Assembly: GCF_002585305.1 (NCBI RefSeq) | Contig: NZ_NUNF01000008.1 | Span: 68,998-127,952 of the forward strand | DNA: 58,955 bases | DNA from: Bacillus sp. AFS037270 | GTDB lineage: Bacteria; Bacillota; Bacilli; Bacillales_B; DSM-18226 | Direction of reading: 5' to 3' | Part shown: piece after piece, positions 1 through 8,595 of the stretch | How positions within the stretch are numbered: the first letter of the stretch is position 1 | Layout of the letters: each line of letters starts with the position of its first letter | Notes under the pieces: model-generated | Told to the model about the DNA's origin: nothing | Database searches by the model: none | Seen by the model: only the letters and a program-made list of their open reading frames with translations | Position numbers and translations under genes: made by a program

Positions 1-52
1 GCCGGCTCGTCTTGTGCTTGTCGCCGATAGGCGGGCGCCTTCCGCTTTTCTT
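1..52. repeat. Fragment of a GC-rich intergenic repeat
   Basis: The first 52 bases are much richer in G and C than everything after them. Read on the minus strand they begin AAGAAAAGCGGAAGGCGCCC and continue with GGCGACAAGCACAAGACGAG. From memory, this matches a palindromic intergenic repeat scattered through many Bacillus-type genomes. It starts right after the stop codon of the lipoprotein gene at 55 and runs off the window, so its full length and any terminator role cannot be judged. Confidence 0.5.
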
Positions 53-54
53 AT

Positions 55-870
55 TTAGTTTATGCTAATAACGAACGGAACCGTCAGAATATGTCCATTG
101 ACGTTAAACTGGCCCCAGACTTTGTAAACTCCCTTGGTTGGGAAGTAGGTCATGAATACCACTTTTGGACCTTTTGCTTTCGGGTATAATGGGTGAATAT
201 GCATGAACTGTTTTACGTCCTTATCAATTGCAACCGAATGTCCTACCGTACCTAAGTAGGGTTTTAAATTTTTTATCGGCTTATTTGATGCAGCATTATA
301 TAAGGTGAAATTCATATCGAGATTTTTTTTTGCAGTAGGTTTCTCATCAAAAGAAAGTGTTACCTTCGTTTCATCAATGATTTTGGTAAGCGTTGGGTCA
401 GGTTCTATCGGAACTGAAGCAGGGGGAGTGCCTTGTACCGTTATCCAGTGATCTTCAATACTGTAATCACTAGCCCCCACAGGTGTCATTTCAGCAATGA
501 GCTTATAATCTCCACTGGCAGGAAACTTTGTTGTAATTTCGAATAGTCCATTACCTTTAAAAGTGGGGTGAATATGGGCAAAGTAAGATAGATCCTTACT
601 AACCACCACTAAATGCATTTTTTTCGTGCTGACTGTTTCAAATTCATTAATCGGCTTATTATGTTTGTCCTTAATAAGGATCGAGATTGTTACTGGCTGG
701 TTAGCTGTTATACTATCTGGTGCAGACCATTCTGAGAGTGTTTCATTACCGCTAACTGGCTTCATATTCATCATATGCTTACTATCCGTATTCATTGGGA
801 CTCTGGCTGCACCACAGGCAGATATAAATAAACAACTAATGAATAAGGGTACTAAAAAAATTTTTTTCAA
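55..870 (-). CDS. Secreted lipoprotein with two Ig-like/FixH-like domains
   Basis: This is a 271-residue lipoprotein. The chosen start is TTG at 870, because GAGAGGGG lies about 8 bases upstream and the product then opens with MKK, a hydrophobic stretch and the lipobox ISAC, with lipidation expected on the Cys near residue 20. A His/Met-containing linker (HMMNM) follows. Two similar beta-sandwich-like halves come next, each with a HIHP motif (AHIHP in the first, MHIHP in the second), a pattern typical of YtkA/FixH-like and other extracytoplasmic metal-associated lipoproteins. The two HIHP motifs and the HMMNM segment could bind copper, but this is inference. The gene ends at the repeat at the window edge. 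Confidence 0.72.
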   Translation of the reverse strand: MKKIFLVPLFISCLFISACGAARVPMNTDSKHMMNMKPVSGNETLSEWSAPDSITANQPVTISILIKDKHNKPINEFETVSTKKMHLVVVSKDLSYFAHIHPTFKGNGLFEITTKFPASGDYKLIAEMTPVGASDYSIEDHWITVQGTPPASVPIEPDPTLTKIIDETKVTLSFDEKPTAKKNLDMNFTLYNAASNKPIKNLKPYLGTVGHSVAIDKDVKQFMHIHPLYPKAKGPKVVFMTYFPTKGVYKVWGQFNVNGHILTVPFVISIN

Positions 871-1030
871 AAGAAATACCCCTCTCAAATATTTTGCAAA
901 ACATAGGGTTTAGAAAAAAATTCAGTTTACTTATATCATAGCATAGTAAATGTGGGACTACTAAATGTAGGATTTGTTGGGGAAGAAAAACTGAACTCAG
1001 GGAGAATTTAAGTGACCTTACTTAGATCCT

Positions 1031-1060
1031 TTGTTTATAATAGGTGAAATGTTTTATAAT
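1031..1060 (+). promoter_or_regulatory. Candidate SigmaA promoter of the L7/L12-like gene
   Basis: TTGTTT (1031-1036) is followed after 18 bases by a consensus TATAAT (1055-1060). It lies about 80 bases upstream of the start at 1141 on the same strand. This is a motif match only. Confidence 0.5.
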
Positions 1061-1140
1061 GGAAATAGTTTGGATATCAATTCCTGTTCGTTTATACAAT
1101 TTAATAATATTGAGATTAGTACAATAGCTAGGGGGAGCAT

Positions 1141-1437
1141 ATGGATGATTTAGTGATTTGGGGAATTTTAGGAGCAGGTGCTTTATTAATGAGCACCATA
1201 AGTGCAATTAGTCAGTTAAGAAGTGAGCTTGCCCGTGTAAACAACACATTAAATAAAATTGCTAAACAAGTTGGAGTTCCCGATGAAGTTACAGCGGATA
1301 TACAAACTGAATTAATGAGCCTTATTGCAGACGGTAAAAAGATTAAAGCCATTAAAAGATATCGAATGGTCACAGGACATGGTTTAAAGGAATCCAAAGA
1401 ATATGTGGATTCCTTAACTAGCGAAAGAATAAAATAG
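1141..1437 (+). CDS. Membrane-anchored protein with ribosomal L7/L12 C-terminal-like domain
   Basis: This is a 98-residue protein. Residues 5-23 form one hydrophobic segment (IWGILGAGALLMSTISAI), followed by a short coiled-coil-like stretch (QLRSELARVNNTLNKIAKQ). Residues 60-95 resemble the C-terminal domain of ribosomal protein L7/L12: KKIKAIKRYRMVTGHGLKES parallels the KK-IKxxRxxTGLGLKEAK core that contacts translation factors. The RBS AGGGGGAG is ideally placed. It is not the ribosomal stalk protein itself, which is longer, soluble and encoded beside rplJ. The family is seen in Firmicutes as a small L7/L12-domain protein with no known function. The gene stands alone, convergent with the VanW gene. 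Confidence 0.75.
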   Translation: MDDLVIWGILGAGALLMSTISAISQLRSELARVNNTLNKIAKQVGVPDEVTADIQTELMSLIADGKKIKAIKRYRMVTGHGLKESKEYVDSLTSERIK

Positions 1438-1465
1438 GTGTAACGATCGGATGATTTTAACATCT

Positions 1466-2380
1466 TTAATTTTTAGACGGAGCTACTTTTTTATGCAAAT
1501 CATAAGGAAGGTAGGGAACTTTTTTAGGATTAAAATTAATAACATCTGAAGAATAGACTTCTACCATTAAGTTGTTTCCTATTGTTTTTGCTTGAATCAG
1601 AATGGGTTGATTGTATTTATTTGTAAAAACAAAATCTGGTCCATCCCAACTAACGGTAGCATCTCGTCCAGGTGGGATATAAGAAACTTGTCTGCTGTGT
1701 GAAAAACGTTTGATAATGTTTAACCCTGCATTATCCACAGCGTTAAAAAGGGTAGATGATACTTGACAAATTCCTCCACCGATATCTTCTGAATATTCTC
1801 CTCTTTTGATGACAGTGGCGGGCAAATATCCTTTTTCTGTGGTTCTTTTTCCCACCACTTTATTAAAAGAAAAGGTTTCTCCTGGAAAAACCACAAAATT
1901 ATTAATAGCATTAGTAGCAAGATAAATATTATTCGTTCTTTCTTTATTATAGGTGTTGAAGGATGTTACATATTTTCCGATTTTTGCATTTCGAATATTT
2001 TCAAGTAATTCACTATCAACTTTAGGATAAATGGTTTGTAAGGGGAGCTCTAATTTAGATGTACCCTTGTTAAAATAATGCGAATAAACTCTTTCTGTGA
2101 AAATTTGGCGATGTAAACGGTATCCTACTTGTTCTGGTAAGATATTTCCTCTTTTATCAATCATCGCATTTTTAGGATCTTTAGCTACTTGTTTGTCAAT
2201 ATTGTCCATACATTTATTTAATTGTTCTGTATTAATCACGGGTAATTCAGGTATGTTCGTCGAAAAATCTGTACAATAATTGACTGATAAAGGCAGCCCA
2301 TTGTTAGTGATTGCTAAATGGTCTGGCATATTCACAGGATGAGATAAAACAAATAGCCCAAGTAACCAAGTAAAATTCAT
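1466..2380 (-). CDS. VanW family protein
   Basis: This is a 304-residue protein with an N-terminal hydrophobic segment (MNFTWLLGLFVLSH) that is either a signal peptide or an anchor. The start at 2380 is preferred over upstream codons because GGGAGG sits 9 bases before it. The C-terminal half carries the VanW domain: the FPGETFSFN motif, then GGGICQVSSTLFNA with its conserved Cys, and a SHSRQVSYIPPGRDATVS stretch. VanW proteins (YoaR in B. subtilis) are surface proteins of unclear role, first met in vanB vancomycin-resistance clusters. No vanH, vanA or vanX genes lie here, so there is no reason to infer glycopeptide resistance. It is divergent from the phosphoesterase gene. Confidence 0.85.
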   Translation of the reverse strand: MNFTWLLGLFVLSHPVNMPDHLAITNNGLPLSVNYCTDFSTNIPELPVINTEQLNKCMDNIDKQVAKDPKNAMIDKRGNILPEQVGYRLHRQIFTERVYSHYFNKGTSKLELPLQTIYPKVDSELLENIRNAKIGKYVTSFNTYNKERTNNIYLATNAINNFVVFPGETFSFNKVVGKRTTEKGYLPATVIKRGEYSEDIGGGICQVSSTLFNAVDNAGLNIIKRFSHSRQVSYIPPGRDATVSWDGPDFVFTNKYNQPILIQAKTIGNNLMVEVYSSDVINFNPKKVPYLPYDLHKKVAPSKN

Positions 2381-2496
2381 ATATAGACAACCTCCCATTT
2401 GTTAATATGGGCAGAAATATTCCTTTCATGTAGTGGCTTGATGATTAATTAATGGTAATATTCTAAGTTAAAATGGAAGGAGTTGGAGAAATCGTT

Positions 2497-3378
2497 ATGC
2501 ATAAATGGAAGCATTTAATTGCAGGGATGATCGTTTTATTATGTGCTTGTAATCATCAAAATGAGCCCAAGAATCAAACTCTTCCGGACAATACCCTTCA
2601 CAAGGAGGTTAGTAAGGCAACACTCCCAAAGGTTGACCATATATTGATTGTTGTGGAAGAAAATCACTCTAAAAGTCAGATTGCAGGTAATTCATCCGCA
2701 CCCTATATGAATTCATTAATGAAGCAGGGAGCAAATTTTACCAATTACCATGCCATCCAACATCCGAGCCAGCCCAATTACTTGGCTTTGTTTTCAGGAT
2801 CGAATCAAGGGGTAATGAATGATAAAATGCCTCGTTCAAAATTCTCTACTGACAACCTTGCAAGTGAATTAATTAAAAAGAAATACACTTTTAAGGGATA
2901 CTCGGAGGGGCTGCCTTCAGTCGGCTATGATCGGGAGTCGGCTGGAAACGGATATGCTCGAAAGCACAATCCTTGGACTAACTTCTCAAATATTCCTACA
3001 GAGGCTAATCAATCAATGAAAGATTTCCCGAAAGATTTTTCTCAATTACCTACGGTCTCGTTTGTCATTCCAACCCTTGATAATGACATGCATGACGGTA
3101 CTATCAAGGAAGCTGATCAATGGTTAAAAGAACACATCGATCCGTATGTCCAATGGGCAAAAACCCATAATAGCCTTTTGGTTGTTACTTGGGATGAAGA
3201 TGAAGGATCAGACAAAAATATCATACCGACCTTCTTTGTGGGACCGATGGTAAAAAAAGGTTTATATGACTCAGATGTTAATCACTATAACTTATTAAGA
3301 ACTATAGAAGATATATACAGGCTGTCCCATGCAGGCAATGCTAAAACTAGTGAACCTATCAAAGAAATATGGAAGTGA
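2497..3378 (+). CDS. Secreted phosphoesterase family lipoprotein
   Basis: This is a 293-residue protein of the phosphoesterase/acid phosphatase superfamily (PF04185 type). The start at 2497 follows a GGAG site; the ATG at 2473 falls within an AAGGAG sequence and is unlikely. A signal sequence ends in a lipobox-like LLCAC near residue 18, so it is probably a lipoprotein. Catalytic-type motifs are VVEENHS near the N-terminus, HPSQPNYLALFSG (nucleophile region), VSFVIPTLDNDMHDG, and VVTWDEDEG with a later His. Such enzymes hydrolyse phosphomonoesters or phospholipid head groups outside the cell. The substrate cannot be read from sequence. A strong terminator follows. Confidence 0.82.
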   Translation: MHKWKHLIAGMIVLLCACNHQNEPKNQTLPDNTLHKEVSKATLPKVDHILIVVEENHSKSQIAGNSSAPYMNSLMKQGANFTNYHAIQHPSQPNYLALFSGSNQGVMNDKMPRSKFSTDNLASELIKKKYTFKGYSEGLPSVGYDRESAGNGYARKHNPWTNFSNIPTEANQSMKDFPKDFSQLPTVSFVIPTLDNDMHDGTIKEADQWLKEHIDPYVQWAKTHNSLLVVTWDEDEGSDKNIIPTFFVGPMVKKGLYDSDVNHYNLLRTIEDIYRLSHAGNAKTSEPIKEIWK

Positions 3379-3394
3379 AAAAAGCATTAACAAT

Positions 3395-3420
3395 AAGGGC
3401 CATCTACTTGGATGGCCCTT
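3395..3420. terminator. Bidirectional intrinsic terminator
   Basis: There is a perfect 10-bp stem (AAGGGCCATC at 3395-3404, GATGGCCCTT at 3411-3420) with a 6-base loop. A and T tracts flank it, and it lies between the convergent phosphoesterase and histidine-kinase genes. Confidence 0.85.
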
Positions 3421-3423
3421 AAA

Positions 3424-5037
3424 CTATTGATCCTCGTGAAAAGGTAAAACAATTGTTAGTTCAATCATTTGATTTTTATAATCGACATGTATTGTTCCAC
3501 GATGCAGTTCAATAATACTTTTGGTTATAGCTAATCCTAATCCAGCTCCAGACTTATTTGAAGAACGTGAGGTATCTACCCGATAAAAACGATCAAATAA
3601 TCTTGTAACCTCTTCTTTGGTTAAGGTTTCACACGGATTTGAAACAGAAATTTGAACTGACTGCTTGTTTTTTATCATCTTTACATAAATGTTTCCAGGA
3701 GGAGTACTATATTTAATTGCGTTCGTTAACACATTTTCTAACGCCCGGACCATTTGATTTGGATCAATTTTCATCATTATTTGTTCTTTTGGGAGATCGT
3801 TACTAAATTTAACATTGTTATCATTAGCGATAGGGTCAAGTTCGTCCATTAGCTGCCTGATCATTTGATTTAGACTAACTTTTTCTTTTTTTAGCTGTAC
3901 ACCCTCATAATTTAACCGGGTAAAATCAAAAAGATCCTCAATTAATTTTTTTAATTGTTCAGATTTTCCGTAAGCGATATCCACGTATTCATCTAATTGT
4001 GTTTGGCTCTTGTATTGATGGTCTTTCACAAGTCTCAAATAACCCATAATCGACGTTAACGGCGTACGTAAATCATGGGAAACATTGGTGATAAGCTCAT
4101 CCTTTAATTTTTCCGTTTGTCTTTGCCTTTCGATCATTTCGTTTAATTCGAAAGCCATATAATTGATATTGGTTGCAAGAGACCCCAACTCATCTTTACT
4201 TTTCTCCCGAATTCTATAGTTTAAATTTCCTTTCGCTATTTCCATTAAACCTAATGCAATCTCCTCAATTTCTTTCATTTTCCTTTTGGTGATCAGATAA
4301 AAACAAATAATAAACGTAACTAGCCCTAGAAGATAGGGAGTAACACCGGTTTCTTTTATATAAACAGTCGTGGATTTAGGGACACCACTTACAATGATAT
4401 AGTTCTTTTCACCATCTAGTGTTATCGAATAAAGCTTAGTAATAGTGGGGTGTTCATCATGATCTTTTCCAACCAAAGTCTTTTGGGCATTTGTCATTAC
4501 ATTTTCAAGGTTGATTTGTGTATCACTTATTCCTTTGGCCCTGTATAGGACCTTTCCGTCTGAATTGGTAATGAGTGTATTGAGATTGAATTGTATTTTA
4601 GGTTTATTGATTAAATATTGAATAAATTCTGTTTTTGTTAATTGATAGACGGACTTCCTATCGTACGGGACCGTTACCCATTCCTCGGTTCCTTTTGCAT
4701 AGGTAGGAGAACGTTTAAGAAACTTCTTTTTGAAAGCTGGATCCTCATTTCCTAAATCTAATACGAGTCCGTTTATATCTTGATTCATTTGATTAAATTG
4801 TTTGACCAAATCTCGTGCACTTTCATCAATCGTTACGACCCCTTCTGTAAAATCAAGTCTACGATCTTCATTAACAAAGAAGGGGCTTGCTGCTAAACCG
4901 ACAAGCGTGGAAACAAGAATACAAAAAGCAAACGCTAATATCACCTGAATTCGTATGCTTGTCTTTACTAACAGAGCTAGTTTATTCAAATAGTTGTCAC
5001 TCGAAGGAAGGAGGGACAACTGTTTCTTATTGTTCAA
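3424..5037 (-). CDS. VanS-like sensor histidine kinase
   Basis: This is a transmembrane sensor kinase, 537 residues from the chosen TTG at 5037, which overlaps the end of the response-regulator gene by 11 bases. TTG at 5019 or 4989 is also possible. A longer frame up to 5202 exists, but its extra N-terminus lies inside the regulator gene and is rejected. Order: TM1 about residues 26-53, an extracytoplasmic sensor of about 180 residues, TM2 about 232-250, HAMP about 250-302, HisKA with phospho-acceptor His near residue 321 (NVSHDLRTPLTS), then HATPase with N box ENVLTNAIKYS and GAGLGLAITKS. The kinase core is of the VanS/PhoR class. The extracellular domain is not recognised, so the signal is unknown. 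Confidence 0.88.
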   Translation of the reverse strand: MNNKKQLSLLPSSDNYLNKLALLVKTSIRIQVILAFAFCILVSTLVGLAASPFFVNEDRRLDFTEGVVTIDESARDLVKQFNQMNQDINGLVLDLGNEDPAFKKKFLKRSPTYAKGTEEWVTVPYDRKSVYQLTKTEFIQYLINKPKIQFNLNTLITNSDGKVLYRAKGISDTQINLENVMTNAQKTLVGKDHDEHPTITKLYSITLDGEKNYIIVSGVPKSTTVYIKETGVTPYLLGLVTFIICFYLITKRKMKEIEEIALGLMEIAKGNLNYRIREKSKDELGSLATNINYMAFELNEMIERQRQTEKLKDELITNVSHDLRTPLTSIMGYLRLVKDHQYKSQTQLDEYVDIAYGKSEQLKKLIEDLFDFTRLNYEGVQLKKEKVSLNQMIRQLMDELDPIANDNNVKFSNDLPKEQIMMKIDPNQMVRALENVLTNAIKYSTPPGNIYVKMIKNKQSVQISVSNPCETLTKEEVTRLFDRFYRVDTSRSSNKSGAGLGLAITKSIIELHRGTIHVDYKNQMIELTIVLPFHEDQ

Positions 5038-5743
5038 TTTTATAGCCGACCCCCCAAACTGTTTTAATATACCGAGGTGTACGCGGGTTATTCTCAAGTT
5101 TCTCACGCAAATTTCGAATGTGAACCATGACGGTATTTTCGGATTCATAAAAGGGTTCATTCCATACCCGTTCATAAATTTTTTCTGTACTAAATACGAC
5201 ACCGGGGTTGCGAGCCAAAAGTTCTAAAATGGCAAATTCTCTTGGTGTAAGTTTTATTTCTCTTCCTTCTACCGACACTTCGTGAGTAGAAACGTTAATC
5301 ATTAACTCATCTATGGAAAAGACATCCATTTGTGGGACTGTATTTGGTTGGGGCTTTCCATCCATTTGATTAAAACGGAGGTAACGACGGAGCTGTGACT
5401 TAATTCTTGCCACTAATTCCAAAGGTTGAAACGGTTTTGTAACATAATCATCCGCTCCTGTTGTTAAACCCATAATCTTATCCATATCCTGTGATTTGGC
5501 TGATAACATAATAATAGGAACATTTCTGCTTTCTCTGATTTTTAAACATGCTTGAATTCCATCTAAACGAGGCATCATGATGTCTAATACCACCAAATGA
5601 ACAGTGTTTTCTTCCAGGATTGTTAGCCCCTCAATTCCGTCTGCTGCTTTCATTACGTTATATCCCTCATTATTAAGATAAATCCCGATTAAATCACGTA
5701 TTTCTTTTTCATCATCAATAATTAGAATGGTTTCTTGTGACAT
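5027..5743 (-). CDS. OmpR/VanR-family response regulator
   Basis: This 238-residue regulator has a receiver domain (acidic pair IIDDE, phospho-acceptor Asp54 in LVVLDIMMP, Thr/Ser switch in IIMLSAKS, Lys in VTKPF) and a C-terminal winged helix of the OmpR type (LTPREFAILELLARNPGVVF, then VMVHIRNLREKLE). It is the first gene of a kinase operon and overlaps the kinase start. It is divergent from the PAP2-glycosyltransferase cluster, and the 51-bp inverted repeat at 5807-5857 lies between them. OmpR-type regulators usually bind direct or inverted repeats next to their targets, so autoregulation and control of the divergent genes is a reasonable inference. Confidence 0.9.
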   Translation of the reverse strand: MSQETILIIDDEKEIRDLIGIYLNNEGYNVMKAADGIEGLTILEENTVHLVVLDIMMPRLDGIQACLKIRESRNVPIIMLSAKSQDMDKIMGLTTGADDYVTKPFQPLELVARIKSQLRRYLRFNQMDGKPQPNTVPQMDVFSIDELMINVSTHEVSVEGREIKLTPREFAILELLARNPGVVFSTEKIYERVWNEPFYESENTVMVHIRNLREKLENNPRTPRYIKTVWGVGYKIEQ

Positions 5744-5806
5744 ATAAACCTCTCCTTTCTAATGGCTAAAGTTTACTCTATTCCTCTTAAGAAAAAACAA
5801 TAGAAT

Positions 5807-5857
5807 TTCTGAAGTTTTTCTTAAGATTTACTTTTACTTTTAAGAAAATCTTCAGAA
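5807..5857. promoter_or_regulatory. Inverted-repeat operator between TCS and envelope cluster
   Basis: The left arm 5807-5825 (TTCTGAAGTTTTTCTTAAG) and the right arm 5837-5857 are near-perfect reverse complements, around an AT-only centre. A further CTTAAGAAAA copy lies at about 5786 and a CTTAAGAAG copy at about 5873. The site is between the divergent starts 5743 and 5921, where an OmpR-type dimer would bind. It is followed by neither a T-run nor a gene end, so it is not a plain terminator. That the adjacent regulator binds here is inference. Confidence 0.6.
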
Positions 5858-5920
5858 GGAATGGCAGGTTTCCTTAAGAAGTTTTTTGTAACATACAAAC
5901 AGACGAGGAGGAGTTCGGAA

Positions 5921-6583
5921 ATGAATGGAAAATGGAAAATAGTTGGCATGCTTTGTTTTTTGCTGAGTATACCAGCGATGATGCTGGTTTATCCATATTT
6001 AAATACACCCTCTCGCGGTGTTCATACGCTTGTTACGAGTTTAGATAAAGCTATTCCAGTTGTGAAATTGTTTGTGGTTCCATACGTTGCATGGGTTGGT
6101 TATTTAACAATAACCTTAACATATTTTTGTTTCAAAGATTCTACACTTGCATTCAAAACGATTCTTGTTTTTGACCTAGGATTACTAGTTTGTTTTATCA
6201 TTTATTATTTTTATCAAACGGTAGGTCCCGTACGCCCTGAGATAACAGGTGAGGATTTCCTTTCAAGAATTTTGCAGTATGTTTACCAGATTGATCAACC
6301 TTACAATTGCTTTCCAAGTATTCACGTTATGAGCAGTTACTTAATGATCCGAGCGATACGTAACAGTTCGCTCTCAAACAGATGGATCAAATGGAGCATC
6401 GTATGTTTCTCAACTTCTATTATTCTTGCCACATTGTTTATTAAACAACATGTGATTATGGATGTAGTAGCCGCAATTGTTTTGGTTGAATGGTTATTTA
6501 AAATAGTAGAACTTGTGCATAGTTGGATAGTAATGCCGAAACGGACCGTAAAACCTGTTGCCAAAAAATCTTTTTCAGTATAG
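5921..6583 (+). CDS. PAP2-superfamily (Aur1/inositolphosphotransferase-like) membrane protein
   Basis: This is a 220-residue polytopic protein, about six membrane segments. The ATG at 5921 is chosen because GAGGAGG lies just upstream; the ATG at 5861 has no RBS. PAP2 active-site motifs are visible: VGPVRPE, CFPSIHV (the PSxH motif with Ile in place of Gly) and KQHVIMDV (HxxxD). This spacing and the PSIH form are typical of the PAP2_3 branch, which includes lipid phosphatases and phosphoinositol-type transferases. It is the first gene of the cluster facing away from the two-component system, 84 bases before the glycosyltransferase. It probably acts on a lipid phosphate at the membrane surface. 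Confidence 0.82.
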   Translation: MNGKWKIVGMLCFLLSIPAMMLVYPYLNTPSRGVHTLVTSLDKAIPVVKLFVVPYVAWVGYLTITLTYFCFKDSTLAFKTILVFDLGLLVCFIIYYFYQTVGPVRPEITGEDFLSRILQYVYQIDQPYNCFPSIHVMSSYLMIRAIRNSSLSNRWIKWSIVCFSTSIILATLFIKQHVIMDVVAAIVLVEWLFKIVELVHSWIVMPKRTVKPVAKKSFSV

Positions 6584-6667
6584 CCATTTTTGCGAGTTAA
6601 CCACAGGGTAATGTGGGGCAGTCGATACTCATAGATAAAATCACACAATTTAAAGGAGTGGAGAACA

Positions 6668-7843
6668 ATGAAAGCAGAAAATAAAGAAAAAGTTTTAATT
6701 CTTACCGGTAATTATGGTGATGGTCATATTCAAGTAGCCCAAGCTTTACAAGACGCAATACAGATTAGATATCCGGCATTAGAGCCTGTAATTTATGATT
6801 TTATGGAATGGGTCCATCCTTATTCCAATCAGTTTAGCCGTTTCATTTATCTGCAGGGCGTGAAAAAATTCCCTCAGGTGTACGGCTTTATCTATCAAAA
6901 AACACGAAGAGTAAACAAACTATCCAATGTGATGAAGACCATTTTATCTACAGGCGTCGGCCGCATGCTTAAGTTAATTGAAGAAGTACAGCCAACGGTC
7001 GTAGTCAGCACGTTTCCCTTGGCTGCAGCGGTCATGTCAAAGTTAAAATCTTTAGGGTTAACTGACATTCCTTCTGTTACAACCATTACAGATCATACTG
7101 ATCATAGCTGCTGGATATATCCTTTCACTGATCAATATATCGTAGGGTCAAATATTGTCCGTGATTCACTAATTAAATTAGGGGTTGAAGAGAATAGGAT
7201 TGCACATACAGGGATCCCGATTCGACAGCAATTTTCTCAATTCTTTCAACGAGAGGAAATTATTGAGAAATACGATTTAGATCCACATATTCCTACCATT
7301 TTAGTGATGGGAGGCGGTTGCGGCATGATTGGGGATGGGAATTCCACCATTCAGGAGATTGATGCATTACCAAACCCAATTCAATTAATTATTGTTTGTG
7401 GACATAATGATAAACTTCGTATGCAATTACAGGAAAAGCTAAAGGATTCTAAACATCGCATTCATCTCACTGGTTATATTAATTATGTTCATGAAATAAT
7501 GGCCATTTCCGATCTTATGATCACTAAGCCAGGAGGAGTGACTACTTTTGAAGCAATCGCAATGGAATTGCCGATGCTTCTTTATAAACCGATTCCTGGA
7601 CAAGAACAGGATAACGCAAAATTTTTAGTTCATTCAGGGGTGGCGCTTCAGGCTGCAACTGATCGAGATTTGATCGATCATTTATCGAAAATATTAAACA
7701 ATAAAAATCTACTTCAACAGATGAGAGACAATTCAAAACAGTTTCATCCTAAAGAATCAGCTTTTGCCTCAGCAGAAGTAATAATGAAAACCAAAGAAGC
7801 CAACAACAGTTTGGCTGAACTAGTGTGTACGTTTGGTTACTAA
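6668..7843 (+). CDS. MGDG synthase/UgtP-like glycosyltransferase
   Basis: This is a 391-residue GT-B enzyme. The N-terminal domain starts with the MGDG-synthase signature ILTGNYGDGHIQVAQAL (glycine loop that receives diacylglycerol) and contains PTVVVSTFPLAA and VTTITDHTDHSCW. The C-terminal half has the GT28 nucleotide-sugar site (LVMGGGCGMIG; LIIVCGHN; DLMITKPGGVTTFEAIA). Relatives are the processive diacylglycerol glucosyltransferase UgtP/YpfP and plant MGDG synthases, which make glycolipids that also anchor lipoteichoic acid. The RBS AAAGGAG precedes the ATG. The neighbouring lipid phosphatase and VTT genes support a membrane-lipid role. The sugar and acceptor are not determinable. Confidence 0.87.
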   Translation: MKAENKEKVLILTGNYGDGHIQVAQALQDAIQIRYPALEPVIYDFMEWVHPYSNQFSRFIYLQGVKKFPQVYGFIYQKTRRVNKLSNVMKTILSTGVGRMLKLIEEVQPTVVVSTFPLAAAVMSKLKSLGLTDIPSVTTITDHTDHSCWIYPFTDQYIVGSNIVRDSLIKLGVEENRIAHTGIPIRQQFSQFFQREEIIEKYDLDPHIPTILVMGGGCGMIGDGNSTIQEIDALPNPIQLIIVCGHNDKLRMQLQEKLKDSKHRIHLTGYINYVHEIMAISDLMITKPGGVTTFEAIAMELPMLLYKPIPGQEQDNAKFLVHSGVALQAATDRDLIDHLSKILNNKNLLQQMRDNSKQFHPKESAFASAEVIMKTKEANNSLAELVCTFGY

Positions 7844-7862
7844 GTTAAGAAGAAGGTGAAAT

Positions 7863-8540
7863 ATGGAAAATATCATATTAGCATCAAACAAATGTAAAAA
7901 GTTGATGGGAGCTCGTTTTTTTTCGATGGGAAGTTTGATTATTTTCTTACTTTTCACAGGATTATATATATATTTTCTTCATTCAGGAGCAGCAAAAATA
8001 TGGCTTGAATCCGTTCGTAATCTTGGATTATTTGGGATAATCATTGGTATTTTGATTCAAACGGTGGTAAATGTCATACCTGCTCCCGGCGAATTCGTCT
8101 CACTATTTCTTATTGAAATATATGGTCCAGTTGCAGGTGGGATCTATTCTTGGATTGGCGGGATCTTAGGGGCACTACTTGCCTATCATCTAGCCAATTG
8201 GATTGCTCGACCTATAATAGAACCGTTGGCAAAACCATATATGGAAAAAGTACAAGTTTGGCTGCAAAAACAAGGGGATATAGGACTTTTGCTTATTCGC
8301 TTTGTACCATTGGTTCCTTATCATTTTATCAACTATGCGGCAGGTATATTGCGAGTAAATAAAAGAGCCTTTTCATGGTCGACTGCTTTAGGGATATTGC
8401 CTTATACGATATCTGTAAGCTGTCTATTTGCAGGGGTACGTCATGGGAAATTGATTCCTTTTATGCTTGGCGGCGGTCTGTTTATTCTGTCTTCTGTCAT
8501 AAGTATTGTCATGAAAAAAAAATGGAATAAGTCCATATAA
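7863..8540 (+). CDS. VTT-domain (TVP38/DedA-like) membrane protein
   Basis: This is a 225-residue integral membrane protein of the SNARE-associated/VTT family. There is an N-terminal TM, a re-entrant region with PAPGEFVSLF and the G-rich GGIYSWIGGILGALLAYHLA, then RFVPLVPYHFINYAAG, in which Arg and Pro are conserved in the family. Bacterial VTT/DedA proteins are implicated in lipid scrambling, including undecaprenyl-phosphate recycling (UptA/PopT). It starts 20 bases after the glycosyltransferase stop, so it is almost certainly co-transcribed. Together with two PAP2 phosphatases it suggests handling of lipid carriers across the membrane. This last step is inference. Confidence 0.85.
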   Translation: MENIILASNKCKKLMGARFFSMGSLIIFLLFTGLYIYFLHSGAAKIWLESVRNLGLFGIIIGILIQTVVNVIPAPGEFVSLFLIEIYGPVAGGIYSWIGGILGALLAYHLANWIARPIIEPLAKPYMEKVQVWLQKQGDIGLLLIRFVPLVPYHFINYAAGILRVNKRAFSWSTALGILPYTISVSCLFAGVRHGKLIPFMLGGGLFILSSVISIVMKKKWNKSI

Positions 8541-8595
8541 AATATTTATGAATATGAACCCATACTAGACAAAAACGAAGAGGAGAGGACAGGAA

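Noticed and set aside
1466..2380. Vancomycin resistance cluster
   Set aside because: VanW and a VanRS-like pair lie near each other, but no vanH, vanA/B or vanX genes are present.
5038..5202. N-terminal extension of the histidine kinase frame up to 5202
   Set aside because: The extra 55 codons lie within the response-regulator gene on the same strand in another frame and do not look like protein; TTG starts near 5037-4989 fit kinase architecture.
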